A DNA stretch of 64,000 bases from Sphaerochaetaceae bacterium. Lineage in GTDB: Bacteria; Spirochaetota; Spirochaetia; Sphaerochaetales; Sphaerochaetaceae. The stretch is taken from NCBI GenBank assembly GCA_028532915.1, contig JAQQAI010000089.1:292456-356455 (forward strand), in the 5' to 3' direction. The position numbers were made by a program, and so were the translations under genes. The notes under the pieces were generated by a model that saw nothing but the letters and a program-made list of their open reading frames with translations, was not told the origin of the DNA and did not search any database. Shown in pieces: positions 26,118 to 35,656 of the stretch (position 1 is its first letter; each line of letters opens with the position of its first letter).

Positions 26118-26907
26118 CAGTATCCTCCGCCAGCTGTTCATCTTCTGCTTTATGCTTTCTATATGATGTCGTGCGGTCCAGCAGGAAGGCAAAGACCGAA
26201 TCCGATAGAGCTGTCAGCAGAATTGCGATGATCGTCCACGAAAGGACGGTTGCTGTCTCCAGATTGATCTGAGCAAACTGCATCTGCGAACCTACTCCGT
26301 ATTTAGGAACAGTGAGAACTTCCGCTGCTATCACAACCTTCCAGATCATAGAGAGGGTACTCTTTGCTCCGCTGATGAGAAACGGACTCATGGACGGCAA
26401 TAAGAAGTGAAAGAATTTTGTGGAAAAAGAGAGGCCGTAGACCTTCGTCATCTCTGACAATTCTTTTGAAATATTGTGAACACCGCTTTCGACCTGAATG
26501 AACATGACTGGAAATGCCATGAGAAATGCGCTGAAGATCGGAACGGTACCGCTGGTGAACCAGATGAAGGCAAGGAGGATGACAGCCATCACAGGCGTTG
26601 CCTTGCTGATGAGAAGCAGAGGTGTAAGAAAAGCCTTTACAGAAGGATAGAATCCGCTGAGAAGGCCGAAGACTGTTGCCGATACCGATATGATGAGAAA
26701 GCTTTCAAGGCCTCTGACCACCGTCACCAGAAGGTTGCGGCCAAACGTCTCAGAACTTACGACATCGATGAATGAGAAAAACGTCGTCACCGGCGAAGGA
26801 ATGATGATCGGGATGGCCATGACTTTTGCCACCGTCGACCAGACGAGCAGCAAAAGTATGACCGAAAGGAGAACTATCCCCTTATTTTTCCAGGTAGAAT
26901 TGTTCAT
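26107..26907 (-). CDS. ABC transporter permease (SsuC/ThiX-like)
   Basis: A ~266-residue inner-membrane permease with about six helices and the binding-protein-dependent transport motif region (GAKSTLSMIWKVVIAAEVL, ~residue 185-203) that docks on the ATPase. It overlaps the end of the binding-protein gene by 26 nt, indicating translational coupling. The start is uncertain: ATG 26907 (weak AGGTGG upstream) or GTG 26922. The solute is not determinable from this subunit. Confidence 0.87.
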   Translation of the reverse strand: MNNSTWKNKGIVLLSVILLLLVWSTVAKVMAIPIIIPSPVTTFFSFIDVVSSETFGRNLLVTVVRGLESFLIISVSATVFGLLSGFYPSVKAFLTPLLLISKATPVMAVILLAFIWFTSGTVPIFSAFLMAFPVMFIQVESGVHNISKELSEMTKVYGLSFSTKFFHFLLPSMSPFLISGAKSTLSMIWKVVIAAEVLTVPKYGVGSQMQFAQINLETATVLSWTIIAILLTALSDSVFAFLLDRTTSYRKHKAEDEQLAEDTDDH

Positions 26908-27883
26908 CCGGAATCGATCCACCTATAGATTCGTAATCGAATCCCTGCAGAATACTGAAATACATATCGAGTCGCTCTAGAGCATCCTCTCCTGTGATAT
27001 AAACCAGATTGCAGTATGGAATGGACGGCTCGGCGAGTGCTGCGGTGAGAATCTGCAGCTCCTCGATCTTCGAAGCCGCTTCAGCGGGATTGCCGTTGAC
27101 CCATTCAATGCTCTGTTCAACCTTCTCAAGAGCCGCAGTCAGCTGTTCGGGGTGTTCCTGCGCGAATGCATCCGAGACGACAAGAACCGTTATAGGATAA
27201 TTCTCCACGCCCGTGAGAGCCTGCCAGATGTTCTGGTAGTCAAGCAGAATGATCGTATCCGGCTGTTTGGTCTTCGCCATCGTCAGAAAGGGTTCAGGAA
27301 GAACGATGAGGTCTTTCTTCCCGGCGATGAAAAGCTGAGTCAGCTGTGCGGCAGAAGCTACTGAATAATCAAGTGAGATGAAATCTGTGGTATCATAGCC
27401 GAATGCGCTGAAATAGATCTGTGTCAGCTGGTCGGGAGTCGCTCCCTGTCCGGGCACTGTGACGGTTCTGCCTCTGAGATCCTCGAAGGTCTCTATCGAA
27501 GGATCGGTCGTGATGAACTGGAGCATCCCTTCACCGGTGATGGCTGCCAGACGGATTCCGACACCTTTATTGTACAGTTTCGCCGCCACATTAGTGGGAA
27601 GCGCCGCCATATCGAGTTCTCCGTTGGAGAGTTTTGCAATCACCTCGTTTGGAGAGGAATAGACACCAAGTTCGATTCTGGTGAGATCGTTGATCTCGCC
27701 GTTATCCTGTGCGATTCCCGCTGCCGAGAACCCGCTGGGTCCTTTCATCACGCCCATATTGATTGTTACCCGGTCTCTCTCATCCTGAGCCTCTTTTACC
27801 GCCTGGGAAAAGATGGAGAAAAGGAGGACTGTGCTGATAAGAATGGTTACGATTGCCCTCTTATATGTGATTCTTTTGTTCAT
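26882..27883 (-). CDS. Periplasmic substrate-binding protein of an NMT1/SsuA-type ABC importer
   Basis: A 333-residue exported protein. The first ~28 residues form a signal peptide (KR-rich start, then IVTILISTVLLFSIFSQA), with no lipobox. The mature part has the type II periplasmic fold signatures of the NMT1/SsuA/TauA group: INMGVMKGPSGF, ELDMAALPTNVAAKL, and LRGRTVTVPGQGATPD. This family carries sulfonates, nitrate, or thiamine pyrimidine precursors; a thiamine riboswitch, which would settle it, is not visible upstream. It has a GGAGAG ribosome site 44 nt after tyrS, so it may be read from the synthetase operon. Confidence 0.85.
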   Translation of the reverse strand: MNKRITYKRAIVTILISTVLLFSIFSQAVKEAQDERDRVTINMGVMKGPSGFSAAGIAQDNGEINDLTRIELGVYSSPNEVIAKLSNGELDMAALPTNVAAKLYNKGVGIRLAAITGEGMLQFITTDPSIETFEDLRGRTVTVPGQGATPDQLTQIYFSAFGYDTTDFISLDYSVASAAQLTQLFIAGKKDLIVLPEPFLTMAKTKQPDTIILLDYQNIWQALTGVENYPITVLVVSDAFAQEHPEQLTAALEKVEQSIEWVNGNPAEAASKIEELQILTAALAEPSIPYCNLVYITGEDALERLDMYFSILQGFDYESIGGSIPDEQFYLEK

Positions 27884-27927
27884 AAAAACTCTCCAATGAC
27901 CTTTTTGGAAGGAAGGTCTCCTTATAT

Positions 27928-29181
27928 CTATTGTTCGACGATTACCTTGAAGTAACGTTTCTTTCCCGCTTTGAGAAGCAGGATATTCTCCTGATCAAGC
28001 CAGGATGTGTCTATCACGGCTTTTACATCCGTGATTTTCTTGTCCTGAACCGAAGCCCCGTTTTGAGAAATGAGTCTTCTTGCATCACTTTTGGTCGCAC
28101 ATAGATCGGTCATCGCAAACAGTTCGATGGCGGGAATCCCCATCTCAAGGGTGCTGTATGGTACTGTTATCGAGGGTATTCCTTCCGTAGACATCTTACC
28201 TGCCGAACCGAACATCGACTTGGCCGCCTTCAGAGCCTTGTCAGCTTCCTCTTTACCATGAATGATCTTCGTCTGCTCGTAGGCGAGGCGTTCTTTCGCT
28301 TCGTTGATGTTACGCTTCGGATCATCGTACTCACCGATCTCTTCAAGAGAGAGAAATGTGAACAGTTTCATGAATCTTATTACATCCTCGTCATTCACGT
28401 TCCTCCAATACTGGAAGAAATCATAAGGCGAGAAGAGTTCAGGATCCAGAAACACTGCGCCTTTTTCGCTCTTTCCCATCTTCTGTCCGTCACTGCGTGT
28501 GATGAGGCTGAAGGTCAGACCATAGCTTTCACTTCCTTCGATCTTTCTGATCAGCTCGATTCCGCTTACGATATTGCCCCACTGATCGTCACCGCCGATC
28601 TGTAAAACCGCATTGTGTTCGCGAAAGAGCGTGAGAAAGTCGTATGACTGCAGCAGCTGATAATTGAACTCGATGAAACTGAGACCCCGTTCCAGCCTCT
28701 GTTTGTAGCTTTCGAACGTGAGCATCCGGTTGACCGAAAAGTGCTTTCCGATATCCCGGAGAAACTCTATGTAGTTGAGACCTCCGAGCCAGTCGTAGTT
28801 GTTGAGCATGACCGCATGTCCCCGTCCCGGATCATTATGGTCGGAAAAATCGACGACAGTTCCCAGCTGCTGCTTCAATGCGGAACTGTTCTCTTTGATC
28901 TGTTCCACAGTGAGCATCTTTCTCATCTCGGTCTTTCCTGAAGGGTCTCCGATGAGACTGGTACCTCCGCCGACCAGGGCGATGGGATTATGACCGTGTT
29001 CCTGAAGATGGTGCATTGCGAAGAAAGGAACCATGTGTCCGATATGGATACTCTTCCCGGTCGGATCGACTCCGAGATAGAACGTCAGCTTCTCTTTGTC
29101 CATACGGTCGCTCAGTTCTTCGAAATGAGTACATTGCTTGATAAATCCTCTATCCTGTAACACCTGCAGTGCTGCGTTCAT
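27928..29181 (-). CDS. tyrS: Tyrosyl-tRNA synthetase
   Basis: Class I synthetase charging tRNA-Tyr. SIHIGHMVPFF carries HIGH, DGQKMGKSEKGA is the KMSKS loop with Gly in place of Ser, and QIGGDDQWGNI is the tyrosine-binding segment. The C-terminal ~70 residues are an S4 RNA-binding domain. Normal length (417). It follows glyS by 1 nt with GAGGGG as ribosome site inside the glyS end, so the genes are translationally coupled. Confidence 0.97.
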   Translation of the reverse strand: MNAALQVLQDRGFIKQCTHFEELSDRMDKEKLTFYLGVDPTGKSIHIGHMVPFFAMHHLQEHGHNPIALVGGGTSLIGDPSGKTEMRKMLTVEQIKENSSALKQQLGTVVDFSDHNDPGRGHAVMLNNYDWLGGLNYIEFLRDIGKHFSVNRMLTFESYKQRLERGLSFIEFNYQLLQSYDFLTLFREHNAVLQIGGDDQWGNIVSGIELIRKIEGSESYGLTFSLITRSDGQKMGKSEKGAVFLDPELFSPYDFFQYWRNVNDEDVIRFMKLFTFLSLEEIGEYDDPKRNINEAKERLAYEQTKIIHGKEEADKALKAAKSMFGSAGKMSTEGIPSITVPYSTLEMGIPAIELFAMTDLCATKSDARRLISQNGASVQDKKITDVKAVIDTSWLDQENILLLKAGKKRYFKVIVEQ

Positions 29182-29182
29182 C

Positions 29183-30508
29183 TTATCCCCTCTTATACAG
29201 TTTCGTGGTCTTATTCAGGTGGGAGCTCAAAAGGCTGATCTGAATCCTTTCCTGCTCCATCGAATCCCGATACCGCACCGTTACGGTCTTATCTTCGAGT
29301 GTCTGGTAATCGACGGTGATACAATAAGGAGTGCCGATCTCATCCATTCTTCTATAGCGTCTGCCGATAGCTCCGCTCTGGTCGTAGAATGTGGCGAAAT
29401 CTTCACGTAGTTCTTTTTCGAGTTTCTGCGCAAATTCGGCAATACCGTCCTTTTTCACGAGGGGCAGCACCGCGACGGTGACAGGAGCGATCTTCGGATG
29501 AAGATGCATCACCGTTCTCACCTCGTTTCCTTCCAGCTTCTCCTCTTCATATGCATCGGAAAGGACCATCAGGACATTTCTCGTAAGTCCGGCCGAGGTT
29601 TCCACCACGTACGGGATATAACGTTCCTTCGTCTCCTGATCGAGATATGTGAGGTCTTTTCCGCTGAACTGCTGGTGCTGGGTAAGGTCGTAGTCTGTCC
29701 TGTTATGAACACCTTCGAGCTCCTGCCACCCCATCGGGAACCTGAATTGGATATCATATGCGTCTTTCGCATAGAAGGCCAGTTCATCCTCGCCGTGCTG
29801 ATGCCACCTGAGGTTCTCACTATTTATACCCATCTTCTCATAGAAAGCCATCCGCTGTTCTTTCCAGAAATCAAACCATTTCTCATCTTCTCCTGGTTTG
29901 CAGAAGTACTGCATTTCCATCTGTTCGAATTCGCAGGATCTGAAGATGAAGTTCTTCGTGGTGATCTCGTTTCTGAAAGATTTTCCCACCTGAGCGATTC
30001 CGAAGGGTATTTTCACTCTCGAAGACTGAACGACATTCTTGAAATCAGCATAGATGCCCTGAGCGGTTTCAGGCCTCAGATATACGACCGATGAATCGTC
30101 CTGAACAGGTCCCATATGCGTGCTGAACATCAGATTGAAGTTCCGCGGTTCGGTGAACGAGTCTTTCGTTCCGCAGTTCGGACACGGCTTGGTCAGATCG
30201 ATCTGGTCAGCGCGGAAACGACTTCTGCACTGCCTGCAGTCGACCATCGGGTCGGTGAAGTTGGAAACATGTCCGCTCGCTTCCCATACTTTCGGGTGCA
30301 TCAGAATAGAGGCATCAAGACCGACGATGTTGTCATGCATCTGAGTCATTTCCTTCCACCAGAAGTCTCTGATATTGTTCTTAAGTTCAACACCGAGAGG
30401 ACCATAATCCCATGCTCCGCTCAATCCTCCGTAGATCTCACTCGACTGGAAGATGAATCCTCTTCTCTTACATAACGAGACTATCTTGTCTAATGTCGTT
30501 TCAGCCAT
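29183..30508 (-). CDS. glyS: Glycyl-tRNA synthetase, single-chain dimeric type
   Basis: Class II synthetase of the alpha2 form (441 residues), distinct from the tetrameric GlyQ/GlyS of many Gram-negatives. It has a zinc-ribbon insert (CRQCRSRF and CPNCGTKDS), motif 2 around [12 protein letters not shown], and [13 protein letters not shown]. Its start overlaps the gltX stop (ATGGCTGA), preceded by GAGG. Middle gene of a three-synthetase operon. Confidence 0.96.
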   Translation of the reverse strand: MAETTLDKIVSLCKRRGFIFQSSEIYGGLSGAWDYGPLGVELKNNIRDFWWKEMTQMHDNIVGLDASILMHPKVWEASGHVSNFTDPMVDCRQCRSRFRADQIDLTKPCPNCGTKDSFTEPRNFNLMFSTHMGPVQDDSSVVYLRPETAQGIYADFKNVVQSSRVKIPFGIAQVGKSFRNEITTKNFIFRSCEFEQMEMQYFCKPGEDEKWFDFWKEQRMAFYEKMGINSENLRWHQHGEDELAFYAKDAYDIQFRFPMGWQELEGVHNRTDYDLTQHQQFSGKDLTYLDQETKERYIPYVVETSAGLTRNVLMVLSDAYEEEKLEGNEVRTVMHLHPKIAPVTVAVLPLVKKDGIAEFAQKLEKELREDFATFYDQSGAIGRRYRRMDEIGTPYCITVDYQTLEDKTVTVRYRDSMEQERIQISLLSSHLNKTTKLYKRG

Positions 30509-31985
30509 TGTTTACCTCATTTTCTATCAACATAATTGCTTTTTCTATTCTCTGCAGCGCTTTATCATACCCAAGGACCCGAATCGAATCAAATAACGGC
30601 GGCGAGACGGCAGATCCTGTGACCGCAACTCTGATAGGCATGAAAATTCCGTTCACTTTCAGTCCCATCTCTTTTGCCTTTTCGCTCAGCAGGCCTTCGA
30701 TCGTCTCATCTTCTTCATCTTCACGCCCGTCCATGATGGCGTATGCCGCCTGTATCGCTTCGAGAGTCTGCGCCAGAGTCTGCTTTTTCGGTACGAAGAG
30801 CGTCGCATCGTCGACCTCGATATCCTCATAGAGGAATCTGACCATCTCGACCACATCGGAGAGAACTTTGAGGCGTTCTTTCACCAGGGGAATGAGCGAC
30901 AGAAAACGCTGATATTCCTCAGAGGAAGGCTCTTCCGGTATGAATGAAGCTTTCTTCATGTAGGGCAGAAGAAGCTGTGCCAGCTGCTCATCACTTTTCT
31001 CTCTGATATACATGCCGTTGTACCAGTCGAGCTTCTTGTAATCGAATATTCCCGGAGCCTTGTTTATCTTCTCGAGCGAGAACAGTGAACACAGCTGTTC
31101 CTTCGTAAAGAACTCTGTCTTGTCGTCATATGACCAGCCCACCATCGAGACATAGTTCATCAGGGCCTCAGGCAGATACCCCTTTTCTCTGAAATCCTTC
31201 ACGGCAGTCGAACCGTGACGCTTGCTCAATTTCTGCCCGTCTTTACCCATGACCATGGGAAGATGACAGTACATAGGAGGTTCCCAGCCGAATGCTTCAT
31301 ATAAAAGTATGTGGAGAGGACCTGAAGGAATCCATTCCTGAGCTCTCATGATATGGGTGATGTGCATCAGGTGATCATCGATCACATTTGCCAGATGGTA
31401 GGTGGGATATCCGTCACTCTTGAGCAGGATTGGATCGGGACTTACATCTTTGTTCTTCCTCGTGATATCGCCCATCAGTACATCGTGGAACGTCGTCTTC
31501 CCCTCGACTGGCACTTTAAGACGGATCACATATGGGCGCTTCTCCTTCTCGTACTGTTCAATCTGCTGTGGAGAAAGATGACTGCAGTGACGGTCATAGC
31601 CCTGCACCTTGCTTTTAGATGCGATCTGCTGCTCTCTGAGTGCATCAAGCCTTTCAGAGGTGCAGTAGCACCGATAGGCTTTACCCTTATCAACGAGCTG
31701 CTGGGCATAGGTTCTGTACAGTTCAATCCTCTCGCTCTGAATGTATGGACCGTAAGGGCCGCCCTTTTCGGGGCCTTCATCCCATTCGACATCAAGCCAT
31801 GCCAAAGTGTCATACAGATCTTTTACCGATTCTTCACTCGATCTGGTCTGATCGGTATCTTCAATGCGCAGTATGAACTTTCCGTTCATTGCGCGGGCGA
31901 AAAAATAATTGAATAATGCAGTACGAACCCCGCCAATGTGCTGATTGCCGGTCGGCGAAGGGGCGTAACGAACGCGGACTTCCAT
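30501..31985 (-). CDS. gltX: Glutamyl-tRNA synthetase
   Basis: Class I synthetase (494 residues). [19 protein letters not shown] at the N-terminus carries the HIGH equivalent (HIGG) and [11 protein letters not shown] is the KMSKS loop. The C-terminal all-alpha anticodon-binding domain is present. No GatCAB genes are in the window, so discriminating versus non-discriminating charging cannot be told. First gene of the gltX-glyS-tyrS operon. Confidence 0.96.
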   Translation of the reverse strand: MEVRVRYAPSPTGNQHIGGVRTALFNYFFARAMNGKFILRIEDTDQTRSSEESVKDLYDTLAWLDVEWDEGPEKGGPYGPYIQSERIELYRTYAQQLVDKGKAYRCYCTSERLDALREQQIASKSKVQGYDRHCSHLSPQQIEQYEKEKRPYVIRLKVPVEGKTTFHDVLMGDITRKNKDVSPDPILLKSDGYPTYHLANVIDDHLMHITHIMRAQEWIPSGPLHILLYEAFGWEPPMYCHLPMVMGKDGQKLSKRHGSTAVKDFREKGYLPEALMNYVSMVGWSYDDKTEFFTKEQLCSLFSLEKINKAPGIFDYKKLDWYNGMYIREKSDEQLAQLLLPYMKKASFIPEEPSSEEYQRFLSLIPLVKERLKVLSDVVEMVRFLYEDIEVDDATLFVPKKQTLAQTLEAIQAAYAIMDGREDEEDETIEGLLSEKAKEMGLKVNGIFMPIRVAVTGSAVSPPLFDSIRVLGYDKALQRIEKAIMLIENEVNNG

Positions 31986-32071
31986 AAAATACCACCTGGA
32001 GTATATGATTTTCCAATAATGTTTGTTGTTACGTTTTACCGTAAATTTGTGAAATTAGCAACAACCTCAGC

Positions 32072-32866
32072 CTAGGGAGTGAGAAAATTGATAGATTCGG
32101 TCATCGCCAGTTCTCTCGAAACATCATCTTTGTCATAGCAGATGAGATGGGTTGCTTTCGGTAGATGGATCCACCTGTTGTCCTTCCCTTTTGTCCCTTC
32201 TGTGAGCAGTTCGCCAACTTTTCTGTCGACTGTCGTGTCCTCACCACCCGTGAATACGAGAATCCTGGAATCAATCGAATCTACAAGCTGCAGAACCTCT
32301 TTTCTCAGTTTCTCCAGTTCCGCGATCTGTCTGAAGTAGATGAATGACCAGTACTCTTTTCCAAGAAACTCATCGTCATCATCATCTCGCTGGTCAAAGA
32401 AGGGAAAACGGGGATCTCTTTCCCACTCGACGGCCTTCCTTTTGCTGAAATGTGACAGGAAGGAGAACAGATTCACCGGGATCTTCTTCTGGAGGAGTAA
32501 GGCCGGAGCATACAGAACCATGGAGGGTATATCGCACAGAGAAGCGACCTTCAACGCGATCAGGCCTCCCATCGAATGACCTACGGCACTGATACTCTTA
32601 TATTTCCCGTTGATCAGCTCATATGAGCGTAATGCGTGTTCAACCCACATCGACCTGTCGGTCGCTGCGAAATCCTCACCATCTGTTCCGTGCCCCGGAT
32701 AGCGGGGAACGAACACATCGTAACCGGATTCGAAAAGCAGTTTCGCTATCAGGGCAAGTTCACCGGGATAACCGCTGTACCCATGGAAAGCGATCACAGC
32801 ATACTCAGCTCTGGGTTCGTGTATCAGATTGATAGGCTGTGCACATTTTCTTACTCTATGTTCCAT
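32072..32866 (-). CDS. Alpha/beta-hydrolase, monoacylglycerol lipase/carboxylesterase-like
   Basis: A 264-residue serine hydrolase. The oxyanion region HGYSGYPGE (~residue 30), the nucleophile elbow GHSMGG (Ser near 100) and a late Asp (GGEDTTVD) and His (ATHLICYD) complete the triad. The lid region is short and the protein resembles Est30-type carboxylesterases. The start at ATG 32866 (GAGGAG, 7-nt spacing) is immediately next to the LuxR-gene stop. It ends the operon with the RloA/RloB-like genes. Natural ester unknown. Confidence 0.82.
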   Translation of the reverse strand: MEHRVRKCAQPINLIHEPRAEYAVIAFHGYSGYPGELALIAKLLFESGYDVFVPRYPGHGTDGEDFAATDRSMWVEHALRSYELINGKYKSISAVGHSMGGLIALKVASLCDIPSMVLYAPALLLQKKIPVNLFSFLSHFSKRKAVEWERDPRFPFFDQRDDDDDEFLGKEYWSFIYFRQIAELEKLRKEVLQLVDSIDSRILVFTGGEDTTVDRKVGELLTEGTKGKDNRWIHLPKATHLICYDKDDVSRELAMTESINFLTP

Positions 32867-32867
32867 A

Positions 32868-33755
32868 CTACTGCTCCTCATTCAATAGATTCAACAGGTC
32901 GATTCTGCTTCTGACCTGAGTCTTCGAGAAGATGTTGGCGATATGATTGTTCACCGTGTTGGTGGAGATCGAAAGGTCCTGTGCTATCTCCTTGTTCGTA
33001 TACCCTTTCTTTATGAGAATGATGACGGAGAACTCCCGTTCGGTGATCTTCCACTTCTGCAGTCTGTCCAAAGAAAGCTCACCCTCCTTCTTATGAGGGA
33101 TCCTGTGAAAATAGATGAACAGGAAGACCATGATCGTGATGCTGAATGCGAGAAAATAAGTCGGATACATGATGTTCTTTACTGAAGGGAATATCAGAGA
33201 AAGAATGACAAGAGGGATCATCGCAAAACTCAATATGATGATCACTTTACTCACGAGTCTTGCATCGGGAGAAGAGATATTCTTCAGATTCTTCAATATC
33301 ACCCCTATAGATGCAAAGAGTGTGAAGATGAAGATCCCGCTGCTGATCGTTGAAAAAACGTTCGTCCGGGTAAATATCATCGACAGAACACTCAGTGCCA
33401 GAAAAGCGGTACTGAGAGAATAGAAGATGATAGAGAAAGGTTTCCTGAACGGCTGTCCGATGATCCATGTAGTGAAATAGGGAATGAAAACGATCAGGAA
33501 TGTAGCGTTCGCTATGATCACCGGATAAATGATATAGGTGAAAAGTATCTGAATGAACTCACTGGCGAATATATTGATGAAAACTATGAAGACTTGAAGG
33601 ACTATGATGATCAGCAGTGATGAGACGAAAATGATGAAATACCTGGTCCACTCGTAGTTCTCCCTGATATGGAAAACCACTGAGAGGACCAGTGCCATAC
33701 ATCCGCCTGCGAAGGCAAACACATACAATAATAAGGTAAGTCCCTGTTCCAGCAT
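32868..33755 (-). CDS. Membrane-bound LuxR-type transcriptional regulator
   Basis: The N-terminal ~210 residues are seven or so strongly hydrophobic helices with no recognised sensor domain. Residues ~230-295 form a LuxR/FixJ helix-turn-helix (ITEREFSVIILIKKGYTNKE, with NKEIAQDLSISTNTVNNHI as recognition region). A one-component membrane regulator is implied: a signal in or at the membrane is passed to a tethered DNA-binding domain. Spirochaetes and others contain many such proteins. It is packed between the RloB-like gene (2 nt) and the hydrolase gene (1 nt), so it probably controls this operon or responds to the same stimulus. Confidence 0.82.
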   Translation of the reverse strand: MLEQGLTLLLYVFAFAGGCMALVLSVVFHIRENYEWTRYFIIFVSSLLIIIVLQVFIVFINIFASEFIQILFTYIIYPVIIANATFLIVFIPYFTTWIIGQPFRKPFSIIFYSLSTAFLALSVLSMIFTRTNVFSTISSGIFIFTLFASIGVILKNLKNISSPDARLVSKVIIILSFAMIPLVILSLIFPSVKNIMYPTYFLAFSITIMVFLFIYFHRIPHKKEGELSLDRLQKWKITEREFSVIILIKKGYTNKEIAQDLSISTNTVNNHIANIFSKTQVRSRIDLLNLLNEEQ

Positions 33756-33757
33756 GG

Positions 33758-34402
33758 TCAGTTGTTCTTCAATCCTATAAGCTTCTGGTTGTGGCTCATG
33801 TCGGCATTTCCGCAGAAGGTTGTGATGTCATTGAGAAGCCGGGTCATATGAACCGGTTCAAGATTATCCATCCTGCCTTCGACAAGCTTATTATAGGCAG
33901 ATCCGTTCACAACAGCCTGCGCTTTTGCGTTGAACAGCTTCAGATGAAGATTCATCCCTTCTTTCAGCAGATACGACGGTTCACTCGTGAATTGCGGGAA
34001 CACACCTTTGAGACTGGATTCGATCACTTTCGTATCAGAAATCGGCAGTCTCGGAGATTGCAGATGGAGAAGATACCACAGTGAGATATCAGGATTGTTC
34101 CATGCGAGATTCACCTTCTTCTTCAGTGCGAACTGCTGATACTCTCTGACATTCTGAGGGGTGATCCCCGTCTTCTGGAAACTCAGGGTACACCATACAC
34201 TGTCGAAGTGACCCTTGATTCTCTCTCTGGAAGCAAACTTGATGATATCTTCAAGTGTCTGTGCTTCCTGCGCCCACAGGACACTCATGTTCGTATATCT
34301 GCAGTCTTTTCTCATCTGTGAGAAATAGAGTGATTCGGATTCAGTCGAAGTCACGATCAGCAATGTCTTCCGGGGAGCCTCGTTTTTCTTCTTACGTCTC
34401 AT
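33758..34402 (-). CDS. RloB-like protein with degenerate catalytic motifs
   Basis: A 214-residue protein with the RloB layout: a Lys/Arg-rich N-terminus (RRKKKNEAPRK), then TLLIVTSTESESLYF, then NPDISLWYLLHL. In family members as I recall them, the first strand reads CEG..TEp.YF, and a later strand carries an acidic DRD-type motif of the Toprim fold. Here the first Glu is replaced (VTST) and the expected Asp pair reads WCTLSFQKTG, so metal-dependent nuclease activity looks lost. The ATG at 34402 has an ideal AGGAGG; it lies 1 nt after the RloA-like stop. Assignment rests on pattern and on its RloA-type partner. Confidence 0.65.
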   Translation of the reverse strand: MRRKKKNEAPRKTLLIVTSTESESLYFSQMRKDCRYTNMSVLWAQEAQTLEDIIKFASRERIKGHFDSVWCTLSFQKTGITPQNVREYQQFALKKKVNLAWNNPDISLWYLLHLQSPRLPISDTKVIESSLKGVFPQFTSEPSYLLKEGMNLHLKLFNAKAQAVVNGSAYNKLVEGRMDNLEPVHMTRLLNDITTFCGNADMSHNQKLIGLKNN

Positions 34403-34403
34403 C

Positions 34404-35636
34404 TTACGCCTCCTTTTCCTTCTCGACGAATGTGAACTCACTTGTGATGGGCAATGCTCCGAACGAACCGTTCAAATACATCTGCCTGGTAAGATCTTTC
34501 TTGCTCTTCGAGAATTTGAAGTTGGCCAGAGAATAGTACTCTGTCGCCGACACATTGTTCTTCTGGGCAAACCACACGGCGTCCCGTCTGAGGACTCCGT
34601 CTTTGAGCAGTCCGGGATTACAGTCTACCACCAGCATCTGAGAGCCTTTCGTGTTCGATGCTTCGAACACGTTGACCAGGTGCTCCAGTGCATCGGGATG
34701 CAGCAGCATTCCGAAATCATCCATGACGAGCATCTTCTGATCTATGAAGCTTTCGAACATCGCCAATGCGATTGTCGTCAATCTTCTCAGAGAGAGCGAT
34801 TCGTTGTTGAAATATGAAGCATAGTGCTGAGAGACGTTCGTATGGATATAGATCAGCCGGTCATCCTGGATTCTCACATCCCGGATATCCGTAATATCTA
34901 TCGACCACAGGAAATCTATCAGCTGCCGTCTCCATTCGGGATGGGCTTTGAGCCGGTCCACGATCTGTCGCTCGCTTGAAGAGGAAAGCCCGAACGGCAG
35001 GATCATCAGATCGTTCATGAACCAGTTGTACAGCGGAGTGAGAGTAAGTGATTCCTTCCGTGCCGCTGCTGCAAGATATGTCTGTCCGGGAAGAATCTTC
35101 TTGACAAGTCTTTTCTTCTCGCCGCGGAACATTTTTCCCCAGCGGTACTTGTATTCGATCTCATCGCCATCGACGGGTTCTATGAGTTTTCTTTCAAACA
35201 TGAGTTTTCTTGAACGCCCCACGAACATGTGATAAGACTCTTCATAGATCTTGTCCCTGCTCGCTACAAGCGTATATTTACCTGTAAGAGGCTGACCGGT
35301 CTGTTCATCTTTTCCCATAATGATCTGTATGACCATCTGAGAGGGACCGTTCTTCTCATCGGAATAGGCAAATGATGTTCCGGCGAGAAGTTGAACTGGA
35401 CATTCCATGTTCTCATCTGCAGTAACGATTGCCTTAAGAGCTTCCAAAGCTCTGACGAAGGTGGATTTACCAGCTCCGTTAGGGCCGATGATCGCACAAG
35501 ATTTAATCACATTCAGTCTTTCGCTCACTTGTACAATCTTCTCGCTGGAGAGACGATTATCCTTGATCGCCTCGAAAGAGATTGTCTGAGGAGTCTGAAC
35601 TGAACGGTAATTGGATATTGTCATGTCCAATAACAT
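34404..35636 (-). CDS. RloA-like AAA/ABC-type ATPase
   Basis: A 410-residue SMC/ABC-like ATPase of the AAA_15 group. Walker A GPNGAGKST (51-59) is intact. The C-terminal end (RRDAVWF...EYYSLANFK, then MYLNGSFGALP) matches RloA-type proteins. The signature loop that normally reads like ESSGT is ESLSL. The Walker B strand reads MLVMDDFGMLLHP (Asp306-Asp307 rather than Asp-Glu), and the switch His segment is VVDCNPG instead of a TTHD-like sequence. ATP binding seems possible but hydrolysis doubtful. AGGGGG precedes the ATG by 7 nt. Relatives with RloB/Toprim partners occur near restriction and phage-defence loci. Confidence 0.72.
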   Translation of the reverse strand: MLLDMTISNYRSVQTPQTISFEAIKDNRLSSEKIVQVSERLNVIKSCAIIGPNGAGKSTFVRALEALKAIVTADENMECPVQLLAGTSFAYSDEKNGPSQMVIQIIMGKDEQTGQPLTGKYTLVASRDKIYEESYHMFVGRSRKLMFERKLIEPVDGDEIEYKYRWGKMFRGEKKRLVKKILPGQTYLAAAARKESLTLTPLYNWFMNDLMILPFGLSSSSERQIVDRLKAHPEWRRQLIDFLWSIDITDIRDVRIQDDRLIYIHTNVSQHYASYFNNESLSLRRLTTIALAMFESFIDQKMLVMDDFGMLLHPDALEHLVNVFEASNTKGSQMLVVDCNPGLLKDGVLRRDAVWFAQKNNVSATEYYSLANFKFSKSKKDLTRQMYLNGSFGALPITSEFTFVEKEKEA

Positions 35637-35656
35637 ACCTATTCCCCCTTATAACC

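Noticed and set aside
27884..27927. Thiamine riboswitch before the NMT1/SsuA-type binding-protein gene
   Set aside because: Only 44 nt separate it from tyrS, and none of the conserved THI-element sequence is present.
28010..32071. T-box or riboswitch control of the tRNA-synthetase operon
   Set aside because: The 86-nt region upstream of gltX is too short and lacks the T-box core; only a small TTTAC-c-GTAAA palindrome is present.
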